Of a stretch of 64,000 nucleotides of DNA, positions 1-7,289 are shown in pieces. The stretch is from JASLBX01 sp035762665 (GTDB taxonomy: Bacteria; Actinomycetota; Actinomycetes; Jiangellales; Jiangellaceae). Below the pieces are notes generated by a model, which was not told the DNA's origin, did no database searches, and worked only from the letters and a program-made list of their open reading frames with translations. The translations under genes and the position numbers were made by a program. The DNA is taken from NCBI GenBank assembly GCA_035762665.1, contig DASTNZ010000235.1, forward strand, positions 62,001-126,000, read 5' to 3'. Every line of letters starts with the position of its first letter. The stretch's first letter is position 1.

Positions 1-6
1 CGGGCC

Positions 7-588
7 TTACCGCAGCGGAACGACCTCAAGTTCGGGATCGTGGGCGATCGTCGGGGCGCCATCGAGGCGGACGTGGGCTCTGGCTGCGGTGCCCTCGGCC
101 GCGAAGTGGATGAGCTCCTGTTCTGCCCAGCGGTTCCAGTGCGGGCGGAACGTCTCACCGTCTCGCTCGATGCCGCGCCGCATCCGGGTCGCCATCGGCG
201 CTTCAACCCAGATCAGGAACGACAGGTACGGTGCGCCCGATCGGGCACCGCTGCCGCAGCCCTCCACGATCAGCGTGCCGGCCCCGGGAACGTCCACCCA
301 CTCCGCGTACCGATCCGAAACCCAGTCGAAGCGCCGGTACCGCGCCGCCCGGCCGGTCGCGAGCGGCTCGAGAACCCACTCCAGCAGCCGGCGCGGACCA
401 TCGTCGAGCCCGTCCCAGCCGGGAAACAGGTCGTCCATGTGGACGACGGGAGCCCGCAGCGGGAGTGCAAGGCGCGCTGCGAGCCTGGTCTTGCCCGATC
501 CGGCTGGGCCGTCGATCGCGACGACCCGGGTTGTTCCCGCCCGCGGGCCGGTGCGCTCGATCTGCTCGGTCAGCTCCTCGATGCGCAT
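7..588 (-). CDS. P-loop nucleoside/uridine kinase-like protein
   Basis: 193-residue P-loop NTPase. A Walker A motif GPAGSGKT lies at residues 27-34, just after a hydrophobic strand, and a second strand LIVEG about residue 106 sits where uridine-kinase-like proteins place Walker B. The size and the single domain fit the small (d)NMP/uridine kinase-like ATPases that actinomycete annotations call 'uridine kinase' or 'AAA family ATPase'. The phosphoryl acceptor cannot be read from the sequence. It starts at ATG 588 and is followed 38 bases downstream by an epimerase gene on the same strand. No signal peptide or membrane segment is seen. Confidence 0.8.
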   Translation of the reverse strand: MRIEELTEQIERTGPRAGTTRVVAIDGPAGSGKTRLAARLALPLRAPVVHMDDLFPGWDGLDDGPRRLLEWVLEPLATGRAARYRRFDWVSDRYAEWVDVPGAGTLIVEGCGSGARSGAPYLSFLIWVEAPMATRMRRGIERDGETFRPHWNRWAEQELIHFAAEGTAARAHVRLDGAPTIAHDPELEVVPLR

Positions 589-626
589 GCGGAATCTCTA
601 CCAGAGGGGTTCGGCGCCTCGCCCAG

Positions 627-1619
627 TCAGCGAGGGCGGTTGTGCCAGGCCGCGAGGACGGCGGCTTCCTTGGCGCGGCTCAGGTTGGCCATCAAGGCCC
701 CGGGCTCCGACCGGTTCGCGTACCAGTGTAGGACGGTGTCGCTCAGCGGGCGGATGTGCAACCCCGCGGCAAGCGCGCTCGCCGGATCTCGACTGAGGAA
801 GCCGCCGTACTCGGGAAGTGGCAACCACAGGCCGAGGGACTCATCGCCGGCCCACGGACTCACCCCGTGCTGTTCGAGGAACTCCTGCGGCACCCAGGTG
901 AAGTCCGCGTCCGCGCCCAGGGCTTCGGCGATGCCTGCCAGGAACTGTGACCGGGTGATGGGTGGGCTGATCCCGTCGTGCGTTCCGGTCGTCCTGGCCT
1001 CGGCCGCATCGAGCACCCACTCGGCCAGGTCGCGAACGTCGATGTACTGGACGAGGTCATCGGGTCGGCCGGGGGCGAGCACCTCGCCGCCGTCCGCGAT
1101 GCGCAGCGGCCAGTAGCCGAACCGATCGTTCGGATCATCCGGGCCGACGATAAGGCCTGGCCGGACGATGAAAGAGCGGTCTGGTAGCCGGTCCCGGACC
1201 AGGTTCTCGCACGCGATCTTGTTGGCGCCGTACCTCTCCATGGCGGCGTCCAGGCTGTCCGGTGGCGCCGGATCGAGAACTGCCGCCGTGGCGGCCTGTT
1301 GGCCCGGCGTCTCGTGGTCGGAGTAGACGCTGCAGGTCGAGACGAAAGCCCAGTGGCCCGCGCGATCGGCGAGCGCGTCAAGTGCGGGACCGACAAACCC
1401 TGGTAGGCGCGCGACATCCACGACGGCATCGAAGGTTTCATCGGACAGCGTGCCCAAGCCGCCGGCGGCGGCGCGGTCCACAGGCACAAAACGCGTCCCG
1501 TCCGGTGGCCCGCCGCTCGTACCTCGGGCAGCCGCCGTGACGTCGTGGCCGCGCTCGTGGGCAAGCCGGGCGATAGCCTTGGACAGGTACACGGTTCCGC
1601 CGAGCACGAGAATTCGCAT
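627..1619 (-). CDS. NAD-dependent epimerase/dehydratase family protein
   Basis: 330-residue extended-SDR protein. The N-terminal Rossmann strand MRILVLGGT leads into a nucleotide loop (GGTVYLS, residues 7-13) that departs from the usual GxxGxxG: the second and third glycines are V/Y and S. The active-site pair is intact as YGANK at 130-134, with a Ser-rich strand FVSTCSVY at 92-99. The family includes sugar-nucleotide epimerases and NmrA/isoflavone-reductase-like proteins; the substrate is unknown. The start at 1619 is supported by AGGAGG about 9 bases upstream. It reads away from the CoA-transferase at 1694. Confidence 0.85.
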   Translation of the reverse strand: MRILVLGGTVYLSKAIARLAHERGHDVTAAARGTSGGPPDGTRFVPVDRAAAGGLGTLSDETFDAVVDVARLPGFVGPALDALADRAGHWAFVSTCSVYSDHETPGQQAATAAVLDPAPPDSLDAAMERYGANKIACENLVRDRLPDRSFIVRPGLIVGPDDPNDRFGYWPLRIADGGEVLAPGRPDDLVQYIDVRDLAEWVLDAAEARTTGTHDGISPPITRSQFLAGIAEALGADADFTWVPQEFLEQHGVSPWAGDESLGLWLPLPEYGGFLSRDPASALAAGLHIRPLSDTVLHWYANRSEPGALMANLSRAKEAAVLAAWHNRPR

Positions 1620-1693
1620 GTAATCGAGCCTCCTGGATGGCGCGCTCGGGATACCAGCAGTTTCGCCACGGGCGGATCACCTAGTCTGCGGGC

Positions 1694-2872
1694 ATGCCGC
1701 ACACACCTGACGCCGCCGGTCCGCTCGCGGGTTACATGGTGATCGATCTGACCAAGGCGCTGGCGGGGCCGCACGCCAGCATGATGCTGGGCGACCTCGG
1801 CGCGCGCGTGATCAAAGTAGAGCCGCCCGGGCATGGCGACGACTCGCGTGGCTGGGGACCGCCCTTCGTGGGCCCGGGCAGCGGTCCCGTCTCGACATAT
1901 TTCATGTCGTGCAACCGCAACAAGGAGTCGGTGACCGCTGATCTCAAGACCACCAACGGGCGGACGCTGCTCGAGCGCCTTATCCGCAGGGCAGACGTTT
2001 TGGTCGAGAACTACCGGCCGGGAGCCCTGGACCGCTGGGGGATCGGCACGGATTGGATGCACGAGATCAACCCGCGGCTCGTGATCCTGTCGATCACCGG
2101 CTTCGGCCACGACGGGCCGGAAGGCGGTCGGGCCGGTTACGACCAGATCGCGCAGGGGGAGGCCGGCCTGATGTCGCTGACCGGACCGCCTGGTGAGCCG
2201 ACCCGAGTCGGAGTACCCATCGCAGACCTGCTCGCCGGAATGTACGGCGCCTTCGGAGTCTTGGCCGCACTAATCGATCGAGAGCGCACCGGGAGGGGCA
2301 CGGTGGTGCGGACGTCGCTGCTTGCAGCGGTCGTCGGCGTACACGCGTTCCAGGGCAGCCGATGGACCGTGGCCCGGGAGGTCCCGACGGGGCCGGGCAA
2401 CCACCACCCGTCGATCGCGCCCTACGGCCTGTTCCATACCGCCGACGCTCCCATCCAGGTGGCGGTCGGCAGCGAGAGCCAGTGGCAGGCGTTCGCGCCG
2501 ATCGTCGGGCTGGACCCGGGCGATCCGCGGTTCATCACGAATCGTGACCGAGTCGCGCACCGCGACGAACTTATCGAGGTCATCGACGCGGCGTTGGCCG
2601 GTGAGAACGCCGACGTGTGGTTGGCACGTCTCGATCGTTCCGGGGTGCCTGCCGGCAGGGTGCGCCGGCTGGATGAGGTGTACGGCTGGGAACAGACCCG
2701 TTCTCAGGGTCTGGTGATCACCGTCGACCATCCGTTGCTCGGCCGGGTGGAGTTGCCCGGTCCGCCGCTGCGTTTCGGTGATCTTCCCTACGCGGGTGGG
2801 CGGGCCCAGCACCAACCGCCACCGGCCCTCGGCGAACACGACGAGGAGATAAGGGCGTGGCTGGACCAGTGA
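1694..2872 (+). CDS. CaiB/BaiF family (type III) CoA-transferase
   Basis: 392 residues, the normal length for class III CoA-transferases, which move CoA between carboxylic acids through an enzyme-aspartyl anhydride. Family landmarks: the opening VIDLTKALAGPHASMMLGDLGA, then KVEPPGHGD, NRNKESVTADLK and GYDQIAQGEAGLMSLTG. The putative nucleophile is D178 in VGVPIADLLAGMYG, which aligns with Asp169 of formyl-CoA transferase. Starts at ATG 1694. The substrate cannot be told. The two neighbours on this strand (SseB-like, infC) are unrelated, so it is probably a single gene. Confidence 0.9.
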   Translation: MPHTPDAAGPLAGYMVIDLTKALAGPHASMMLGDLGARVIKVEPPGHGDDSRGWGPPFVGPGSGPVSTYFMSCNRNKESVTADLKTTNGRTLLERLIRRADVLVENYRPGALDRWGIGTDWMHEINPRLVILSITGFGHDGPEGGRAGYDQIAQGEAGLMSLTGPPGEPTRVGVPIADLLAGMYGAFGVLAALIDRERTGRGTVVRTSLLAAVVGVHAFQGSRWTVAREVPTGPGNHHPSIAPYGLFHTADAPIQVAVGSESQWQAFAPIVGLDPGDPRFITNRDRVAHRDELIEVIDAALAGENADVWLARLDRSGVPAGRVRRLDEVYGWEQTRSQGLVITVDHPLLGRVELPGPPLRFGDLPYAGGRAQHQPPPALGEHDEEIRAWLDQ

Positions 2873-2933
2873 TGGCGCTGGCCGGAGATATCCGCCTGGC
2901 ATTCGAGCGTTACACCGGCTATGGTCGGCGCCC

Positions 2934-3590
2934 GTGAGCTCGCTGCCTGACCGCGCCCTCGGCGCGCCGTCGTTCCCTGGCGACGACGGCTCGCCTGACC
3001 CGAGGGTCATCACCGCGCTGGACGCGTATGCGAACGGTAACGGGGGCTCGGCGGATGTGCTGGCCGCGCTCGCGACTTGCCGGCTCCTGGTGCCAGTTGT
3101 AGCTGTGCTTGACGAAGCCGGCGAGTCGCCCGATGGCTTCCGCGTGGACAAGTCGTCGCACATGGCGACGGTCTCGACGACAGGCCGGGACGGCCGCCGC
3201 GGGCAGCTCGCCTTCACCTGCATCGAGTCGATGCAGCGATGGAGTCCGGCCGCGCGGCCGGTGCCGGTCTCCACGCGTAGGGCCGCCGAAGCCGCCCTTG
3301 CCGACGGGGCCGACGCCCTGGTGATCGACTTGGCCGGTCCGGTCACGTTCTCCGTCGACGCCGGCGAATTGCGTGCGCTGGCAGCCGGCTGGCGGCCGAT
3401 GGCTGAAGATCACAGCGGTGCTGCCTGGGCGGTCGCAGTGGGGCTGGCTCAAGAGCCGGGTCGCCGTGCCGCGGCGCCGGCCGAGGGCACCACGCCGGTT
3501 GGCGGGGGCCGCAGGGCTCGGAGCTGGGTAAGCCGGTCGGCGAGGAGATTCGGCCGGGCGCTGCGCGGGATCAGCAGACCACGTTCCTGA
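2934..3590 (+). CDS. SseB-like domain protein
   Basis: 218-residue soluble protein resembling actinobacterial SseB-family proteins: a strand-rich core with LLVPVVAVLDEAG, a marked 'K-S-S-H-M-A-T-V' segment, and the repeated ALVIDLAGP/VTFSVDAGELRALAAG region near residues 130-155. Members of this family commonly sit directly upstream of infC in actinomycetes, which is the arrangement here and supports the call. The tail after about residue 170 is low-complexity, rich in Ala/Arg/Gly. The start is GTG 2934; no strong ribosome-binding site is visible, and the gene follows the CoA-transferase by 61 bases. Molecular function is not known. Confidence 0.7.
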   Translation: MSSLPDRALGAPSFPGDDGSPDPRVITALDAYANGNGGSADVLAALATCRLLVPVVAVLDEAGESPDGFRVDKSSHMATVSTTGRDGRRGQLAFTCIESMQRWSPAARPVPVSTRRAAEAALADGADALVIDLAGPVTFSVDAGELRALAAGWRPMAEDHSGAAWAVAVGLAQEPGRRAAAPAEGTTPVGGGRRARSWVSRSARRFGRALRGISRPRS

Positions 3591-3619
3591 CGTGCGTCGC
3601 CACGGGCGTCGCCGATGTC

Positions 3620-3661
3620 ATTTTCCGGCGTTACGCGTGCTAGCCTCTGGTGTTGACCGAC
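3620..3661 (+). promoter_or_regulatory. weak candidate promoter for the infC operon
   Basis: The stretch after the SseB-like gene contains ATTTTCCGG followed about 17 bases later by GCTAGCCT, a plausible actinobacterial -35/-10 pair, about 210 bases ahead of infC. Such a long leader would include the hairpin at 3757-3776. This is only a pattern match; no other promoter-like element was more convincing. Confidence 0.25.
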
Positions 3662-3756
3662 TCGCCGGGCATGGTGCGTGCCACCACGTCTGGCGAGGCG
3701 CAAGTGGAGATTCTCCCACCCGCATCGACCATCCGGGGTCGTCGGGTAAAGGTCGT

Positions 3757-3776
3757 GGCCGCTGACCACAGCGGCC
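3757..3776 (+). promoter_or_regulatory. hairpin in the infC leader
   Basis: A perfect 8-bp inverted repeat, GGCCGCTG - ACCA - CAGCGGCC, lies 86-105 bases before the infC start inside the long untranslated leader. It has no U-tract, so it is not a classical terminator. infC-rpmI-rplT operons are controlled at the RNA level in other bacteria (IF3 and L20), so a regulatory or pausing role is plausible but not shown. Confidence 0.5.
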
Positions 3777-3861
3777 GTGCTGTTCCGGGTTCCGGCCCGG
3801 GGCGGCGCGATCTGGCGAACCTCCGCGTGCGCAGCAATCAGAATCACGCCAGGAGGTAAGC

Positions 3862-4524
3862 ATCAGCGTCGAGCCCCGCATCAACGACCGGATTCGGGTT
3901 CCCGAGGTCCGGCTCGTCGGCCCCAACGGTGAGCAGGTAGGTATCGTCCGCATCGAGGACGCCCTACGCCTTGCCCAGGAGGCCGACCTCGATCTCGTCG
4001 AGGTGGCCCCGTCGGCCCGTCCGCCGGTGGCCAAGCTCATGGACTACGGCAAGTTCAAATACGAGTCCGCGATGAAGGCGCGTGAGGCTCGGCGAAACCA
4101 GTCGCACGTCCTGATCAAGGAGCAGAAGCTCCGTCCGAAGATCGACACCCATGACTACGAGACCAAGAAGCGTAACGTCGAGCGGTTCTTGTCCGAAGGC
4201 GACAAGGTCAAGGTAACGATCATGTTCCGGGGACGGGAGCAGTCCCGGCCCGAACTAGGTCTGCGGCTGCTGCAGCGGCTGGCCGACGATGTTCAGGAGC
4301 TGGGCTTCGTCGAGTCCGCGCCGAAGCAGGACGGCCGGAACATGATCATGGTGCTGGGACCACATAAGAAGAAGGCTGACGCCAAGGCCGACCGGGAAGT
4401 GGCCAAGAAGCGTCGGGCCGCCGAGCGCGAAGCCATGGCGCAGGCGGAGAAGAGCGAGCGTGCGGCGGGGCGGGCTGCCGCGGAGGCGGAGCGGGCGGCC
4501 AAGCGGGCCACCAAGGACGCCTGA
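3862..4524 (+). CDS. infC: translation initiation factor IF-3 (AUC start)
   Basis: 220-residue IF-3, which binds the 30S subunit, prevents premature 50S joining and checks the initiator codon. The N domain begins INDRIRVPEVRLVGPNGEQVGI and runs into DLDLVEVAPSARPPVAKLMDYGKF; the C domain has KLRPKIDTHDYETKKRN and KVTIMFRGRE. A Lys/Ala/Glu-rich tail (about 180-220) is typical of actinomycetes. No ATG/GTG/TTG gives the full N domain: the first GTG in frame (4003) would delete most of it. AGGAGG at 3851-3856 is spaced 5 bases from an in-frame ATC at 3862, so AUC is the start. A rare start codon on infC is the known basis of IF-3 autocontrol. Confidence 0.93.
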   Translation: MSVEPRINDRIRVPEVRLVGPNGEQVGIVRIEDALRLAQEADLDLVEVAPSARPPVAKLMDYGKFKYESAMKAREARRNQSHVLIKEQKLRPKIDTHDYETKKRNVERFLSEGDKVKVTIMFRGREQSRPELGLRLLQRLADDVQELGFVESAPKQDGRNMIMVLGPHKKKADAKADREVAKKRRAAEREAMAQAEKSERAAGRAAAEAERAAKRATKDA

Positions 4525-4555
4525 GCAAAGCGACAGGAAACGGAGAACGGCAGCC

Positions 4556-4750
4556 ATGCCGAAGATGAAGACCCATAGTGGGACAAAGAAGCGGATCAAG
4601 GTGACCGGCAGCGGGAAGCTGCTACGCCAGAAGGCGAACCGGCGGCACAACTTCGAGCACAAGCCATCGACCCGGACCCGCCGGCTCGACGGCACCACCG
4701 AGGTATCCGGCCCCGACAAGCAGCGCATCCGCAAGCTGCTCGGCAAGTAA
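4556..4750 (+). CDS. rpmI: 50S ribosomal protein L35
   Basis: 64-residue basic protein MPKMKTHSGTKKRIKVTGSG..., a full-length L35 with the conserved KTHSGTKKR opening and the C-terminal DKQRIRKLL. It assembles into the large ribosomal subunit. It lies 31 bases after infC and 73 bases before rplT, the standard order. An upstream in-frame start at 4460 would add 32 unrelated residues and was rejected; the ATG at 4556 follows a GGAGAACGG stretch. Confidence 0.97.
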   Translation: MPKMKTHSGTKKRIKVTGSGKLLRQKANRRHNFEHKPSTRTRRLDGTTEVSGPDKQRIRKLLGK

Positions 4751-4762
4751 CCCGACTTTTCT

Positions 4763-4799
4763 CTCGGGTCGGCCTGACCGTGTCAGGCCGAGGCCCGAG
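4763..4799 (+). promoter_or_regulatory. long hairpin between rpmI and rplT
   Basis: The 73-base gap between rpmI and rplT folds into a 16-bp stem: bases 4763-4778 pair with 4782-4799 around a 3-base CGT loop, with only a two-base bulge (4792-4793). The top, GGCCTGAC-CGT-GTCAGGCC, is perfect. In other bacteria L20 represses its own operon by binding RNA near rpmI/rplT, so this is a good candidate for an L20 site, or an intra-operon attenuator or processing site. The position is seen; the role is inferred. Confidence 0.6.
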
Positions 4800-4823
4800 C
4801 ACGCACCGAACCAAGGAGTACCA

Positions 4824-5204
4824 GTGGCACGCGTCAAGCGGGCAGTCAACGCTCAGAAGAAGCGCCGTGAGGTCCTGGAGCAGGCCAGCGGCTACCGGGG
4901 TCAGCGTTCCCGGCTCTACCGGAAGGCGAAGGAGCAGGTAACCCACTCCCTCGTCTACTCATACCGGGACCGCAAGCAGCGCAAGGGCGACTTCCGGCAG
5001 CTGTGGATCACACGGATCAATGCGGCGGCAAGGGCGAACGGCCTGACGTACAACCGCTTCATCCAGGGTCTTCGGCTGGCCGAGGTCGAGGTCGACCGCA
5101 AGATCCTTGCCGACCTCGCAGTGAGCGATCCGGCGGCATTCTCGGCGCTGGTCGAGACCGCCCGCGGCGCCCTGCCAGACGACCGCAACGCCCCGGTGGT
5201 CTGA
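4824..5204 (+). CDS. rplT: 50S ribosomal protein L20
   Basis: 126-residue L20: opens ARVKRAVNAQKKRREVLEQASGYRGQRSRLYRKAKEQV and contains the FRQLWITRINAAARANGLTYNRFI signature. It is an early assembly protein of the 50S subunit and, in several bacteria, the autogenous repressor of this operon. Starts at GTG 4824, preceded by AAGGAG at spacing about 8. The hairpin at 4763-4799 sits directly in front of its ribosome-binding site. Confidence 0.97.
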   Translation: MARVKRAVNAQKKRREVLEQASGYRGQRSRLYRKAKEQVTHSLVYSYRDRKQRKGDFRQLWITRINAAARANGLTYNRFIQGLRLAEVEVDRKILADLAVSDPAAFSALVETARGALPDDRNAPVV

Positions 5205-5258
5205 TCCACTAGATTACGCGTCGCACTACTCGGACCGCTGGGGAGGCTCGCCACACCG

Positions 5259-6080
5259 ATGCTGACCCAGCGGTCTGAGCGCGTCAGGGCGGCTCGCAAG
5301 CTGACCCGCCGGCAAAGTCGGGCCAAAACCGGCCGGTTCCTTGCTGAGGGTCCGCAAGCCGTGCGAGAGGCCCTAGCCGAATCTTCCGGAGACCGGCCAG
5401 CGCTGGTCGTCGAGCTCTTCGTCAGCCCAGCGTCGGCGATTCGGCACGCCGACATCGTGGACACCGCAGTTGCGGCTGGTGTTCCGGTTCACCACGCCGA
5501 CGAGACGGCGTTGGCATCGCTGTCCGAGACGGTCACACCGCAGGGATTGGTGGCGGTCTGCGAGCAGGTGGCCGTCCCCCTCGACACTGCGCTCGGTGCG
5601 GCGCCGCGCCTGGTGGCCATCCTCGCCGAGGCACGTGACCCCGGCAACGCGGGCACGGTGATCCGCTGCGCCGACGCCGCCGGAGCGGACGCTGTGGTGC
5701 TGAGCAAGGGATCGGTCGACCCGCATGGCGGCAAATGTGTCCGAGCGTCCGCGGGAAGTCTGTTCCACCTGCCGATCTGCAACGACTCCGAACTCGAGGC
5801 GGCGATCAGTGCGGTTCACGACCGCGGCCTGACCGTGCTGGCGGCCGACGGCACGGGGCCGGTCGACCTGGATGACGTTGAGAAGACCGGTCTCCTGGCG
5901 CGCCCGGTGGCGTGGCTGTTCGGCAACGAAGCCCGCGGACTGCCCGCCGCAACCCGAGCGCTGGCGGACGAGGTGGTGCGAGTGCCGATCTACGGCCGCG
6001 CTGAGAGCCTCAACCTGGCCACCGCGGCGGCGGTGTGCCTCTATGCGTCGGCGCGGGTCCATCGGCGGCCGGTTCGATGA
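5259..6080 (+). CDS. TrmH/SpoU-family RNA 2'-O-methyltransferase
   Basis: 273 residues with an N-terminal substrate-binding domain (about 1-105, FLAEGPQAVREAL) and a C-terminal SPOUT domain carrying all three motifs: motif 1 DPGNAGTVIRCADAAG (127-143), motif 2 LFGNEARGLP (220-229) and motif 3 VPIYGRAESLNLATAAAVCLY (242-262). These enzymes 2'-O-methylate rRNA or tRNA with S-adenosylmethionine through a trefoil knot. Location between rplT and pheS is the common actinobacterial position for 23S rRNA methyltransferases. The exact target nucleotide cannot be inferred. Confidence 0.9.
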   Translation: MLTQRSERVRAARKLTRRQSRAKTGRFLAEGPQAVREALAESSGDRPALVVELFVSPASAIRHADIVDTAVAAGVPVHHADETALASLSETVTPQGLVAVCEQVAVPLDTALGAAPRLVAILAEARDPGNAGTVIRCADAAGADAVVLSKGSVDPHGGKCVRASAGSLFHLPICNDSELEAAISAVHDRGLTVLAADGTGPVDLDDVEKTGLLARPVAWLFGNEARGLPAATRALADEVVRVPIYGRAESLNLATAAAVCLYASARVHRRPVR

Positions 6081-6167
6081 CTAAGCAGATTCGACGAGCC
6101 GTAAACTCGCCGGTGGCCCAGGTTTTTCGCCGCCGGTGCGGCAACGATGTGTAGGTGAGCGAGGAAG

Positions 6168-7289
6168 ATGTCCGCGCCCAACAAGCAGTATGACCCGGTT
6201 GAAGTGACTCCGTTGCACGCGGACGAGGTCGCTCGGATGCGTGACGAAGCGCTGTCGGCCATTGCGGCAGCCTCCGACCTCGACGACCTCAAGGCGGCTC
6301 GCCTCGCCCACGCTGGCGACCGATCGCCGCTGGCGCTGGCCAACCGGGAGATCGGCGCACTCCCGCCGCAGGCCCGCAAGGAGGCCGGCCAGCGCATCGG
6401 CGGTGCCCGCAAGCAGATCGCCGAGGCGATTGCTGCCCGCCAAGCGGTCCTCGAAGCCGAACGGGATGAGAGAGTGCTCGCTGAGGAGGCTGTCGACGTC
6501 ACGCTGCCGTGGGACCGCGACCCGCGCGGCGCCCGCCACCCGCTGACCACGATCCAGGAGCGCGTCGCGGACGTATTCGTAGCAATGGGCTGGGAGGTCG
6601 CCGAAGGACCTGAGGTCGAGGCCGAGTGGCTGAACTTCGATGCGCTCAACATCGGCCCCGACCACCCGGCGCGGACGATGCAGGACACGTTCTTCATCGA
6701 GGCACCGCCCGCGGCCGAGGAGTCCGGCGTCGTGCTCCGCACCCACACGTCGCCGGTGCAGGCCCGCACGATGCTCGAGCGAAAGCCGCCGATCTACGTG
6801 ATCGTCCCAGGGCGGACGTTCCGCACCGATGAGCTGGACGCCACGCACACGCCGGTTTTCTCGCAGGTCGAGGGCCTGGCCGTGAACGAGGGCCTGACCA
6901 TGGCGCACCTGAAGGGCACGCTCGACCATTTCGCCGAGGCCATGTTCGGTGAGGGCATCACGACCCGGCTCCGGCCGTCCTACTTCCCGTTCACCGAACC
7001 GTCCGCCGAGATGGACCTGCAGTGTTTCGTCTGCCGCGGCGCCTCGGTCGGCAATCCGGACGCGCCGTGCCGCACCTGCTCGTCCGAGGGCTGGATCGAG
7101 TGGGGCGGCTGCGGCATGGTCAACCCCCGCGTGCTGATCGCCTGCGGAATCGACCCGGAGCGTTACACGGGCTTCGCGTTCGGGATGGGGCTGGAACGCA
7201 CCTTGATGTTCCGGCACGGGATCGAGGACATGCGCGACATGGTCGAAGGCGACGTACGGTTCGCCAGCGCATTCGGGATGGAGATCTGA
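6168..7289 (+). CDS. pheS: phenylalanyl-tRNA synthetase alpha subunit
   Basis: 373-residue catalytic subunit of the (alpha-beta)2 class II PheRS, which attaches Phe to tRNA-Phe. An N-terminal coiled-coil-like segment (about 10-100) precedes the core: the GWEVAEGPEVEAEWLNFDALNIG region, HTSPVQARTM, then EWGGCGMVNPRVL and class II motif 3 FGMGLERTLMFRHGI near the C-terminus. The TGA overlaps the pheT ATG by one base (TGATG), so the subunits are translationally coupled. Starts at ATG 6168 behind GAGGAAG. Confidence 0.97.
   Translation: MSAPNKQYDPVEVTPLHADEVARMRDEALSAIAAASDLDDLKAARLAHAGDRSPLALANREIGALPPQARKEAGQRIGGARKQIAEAIAARQAVLEAERDERVLAEEAVDVTLPWDRDPRGARHPLTTIQERVADVFVAMGWEVAEGPEVEAEWLNFDALNIGPDHPARTMQDTFFIEAPPAAEESGVVLRTHTSPVQARTMLERKPPIYVIVPGRTFRTDELDATHTPVFSQVEGLAVNEGLTMAHLKGTLDHFAEAMFGEGITTRLRPSYFPFTEPSAEMDLQCFVCRGASVGNPDAPCRTCSSEGWIEWGGCGMVNPRVLIACGIDPERYTGFAFGMGLERTLMFRHGIEDMRDMVEGDVRFASAFGMEI

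Noticed and set aside
860..2110. 416-residue open frame on the minus strand
   Set aside because: It overlaps the epimerase and CoA-transferase genes, which carry clear family motifs; it is a GC-bias shadow with no motif of its own.
7022..7288. Longer pheT start inside pheS
   Set aside because: The extra 89 residues lie in another frame of pheS and have no PheT similarity; the ATG at 7289 gives the exact PheT N-terminus.
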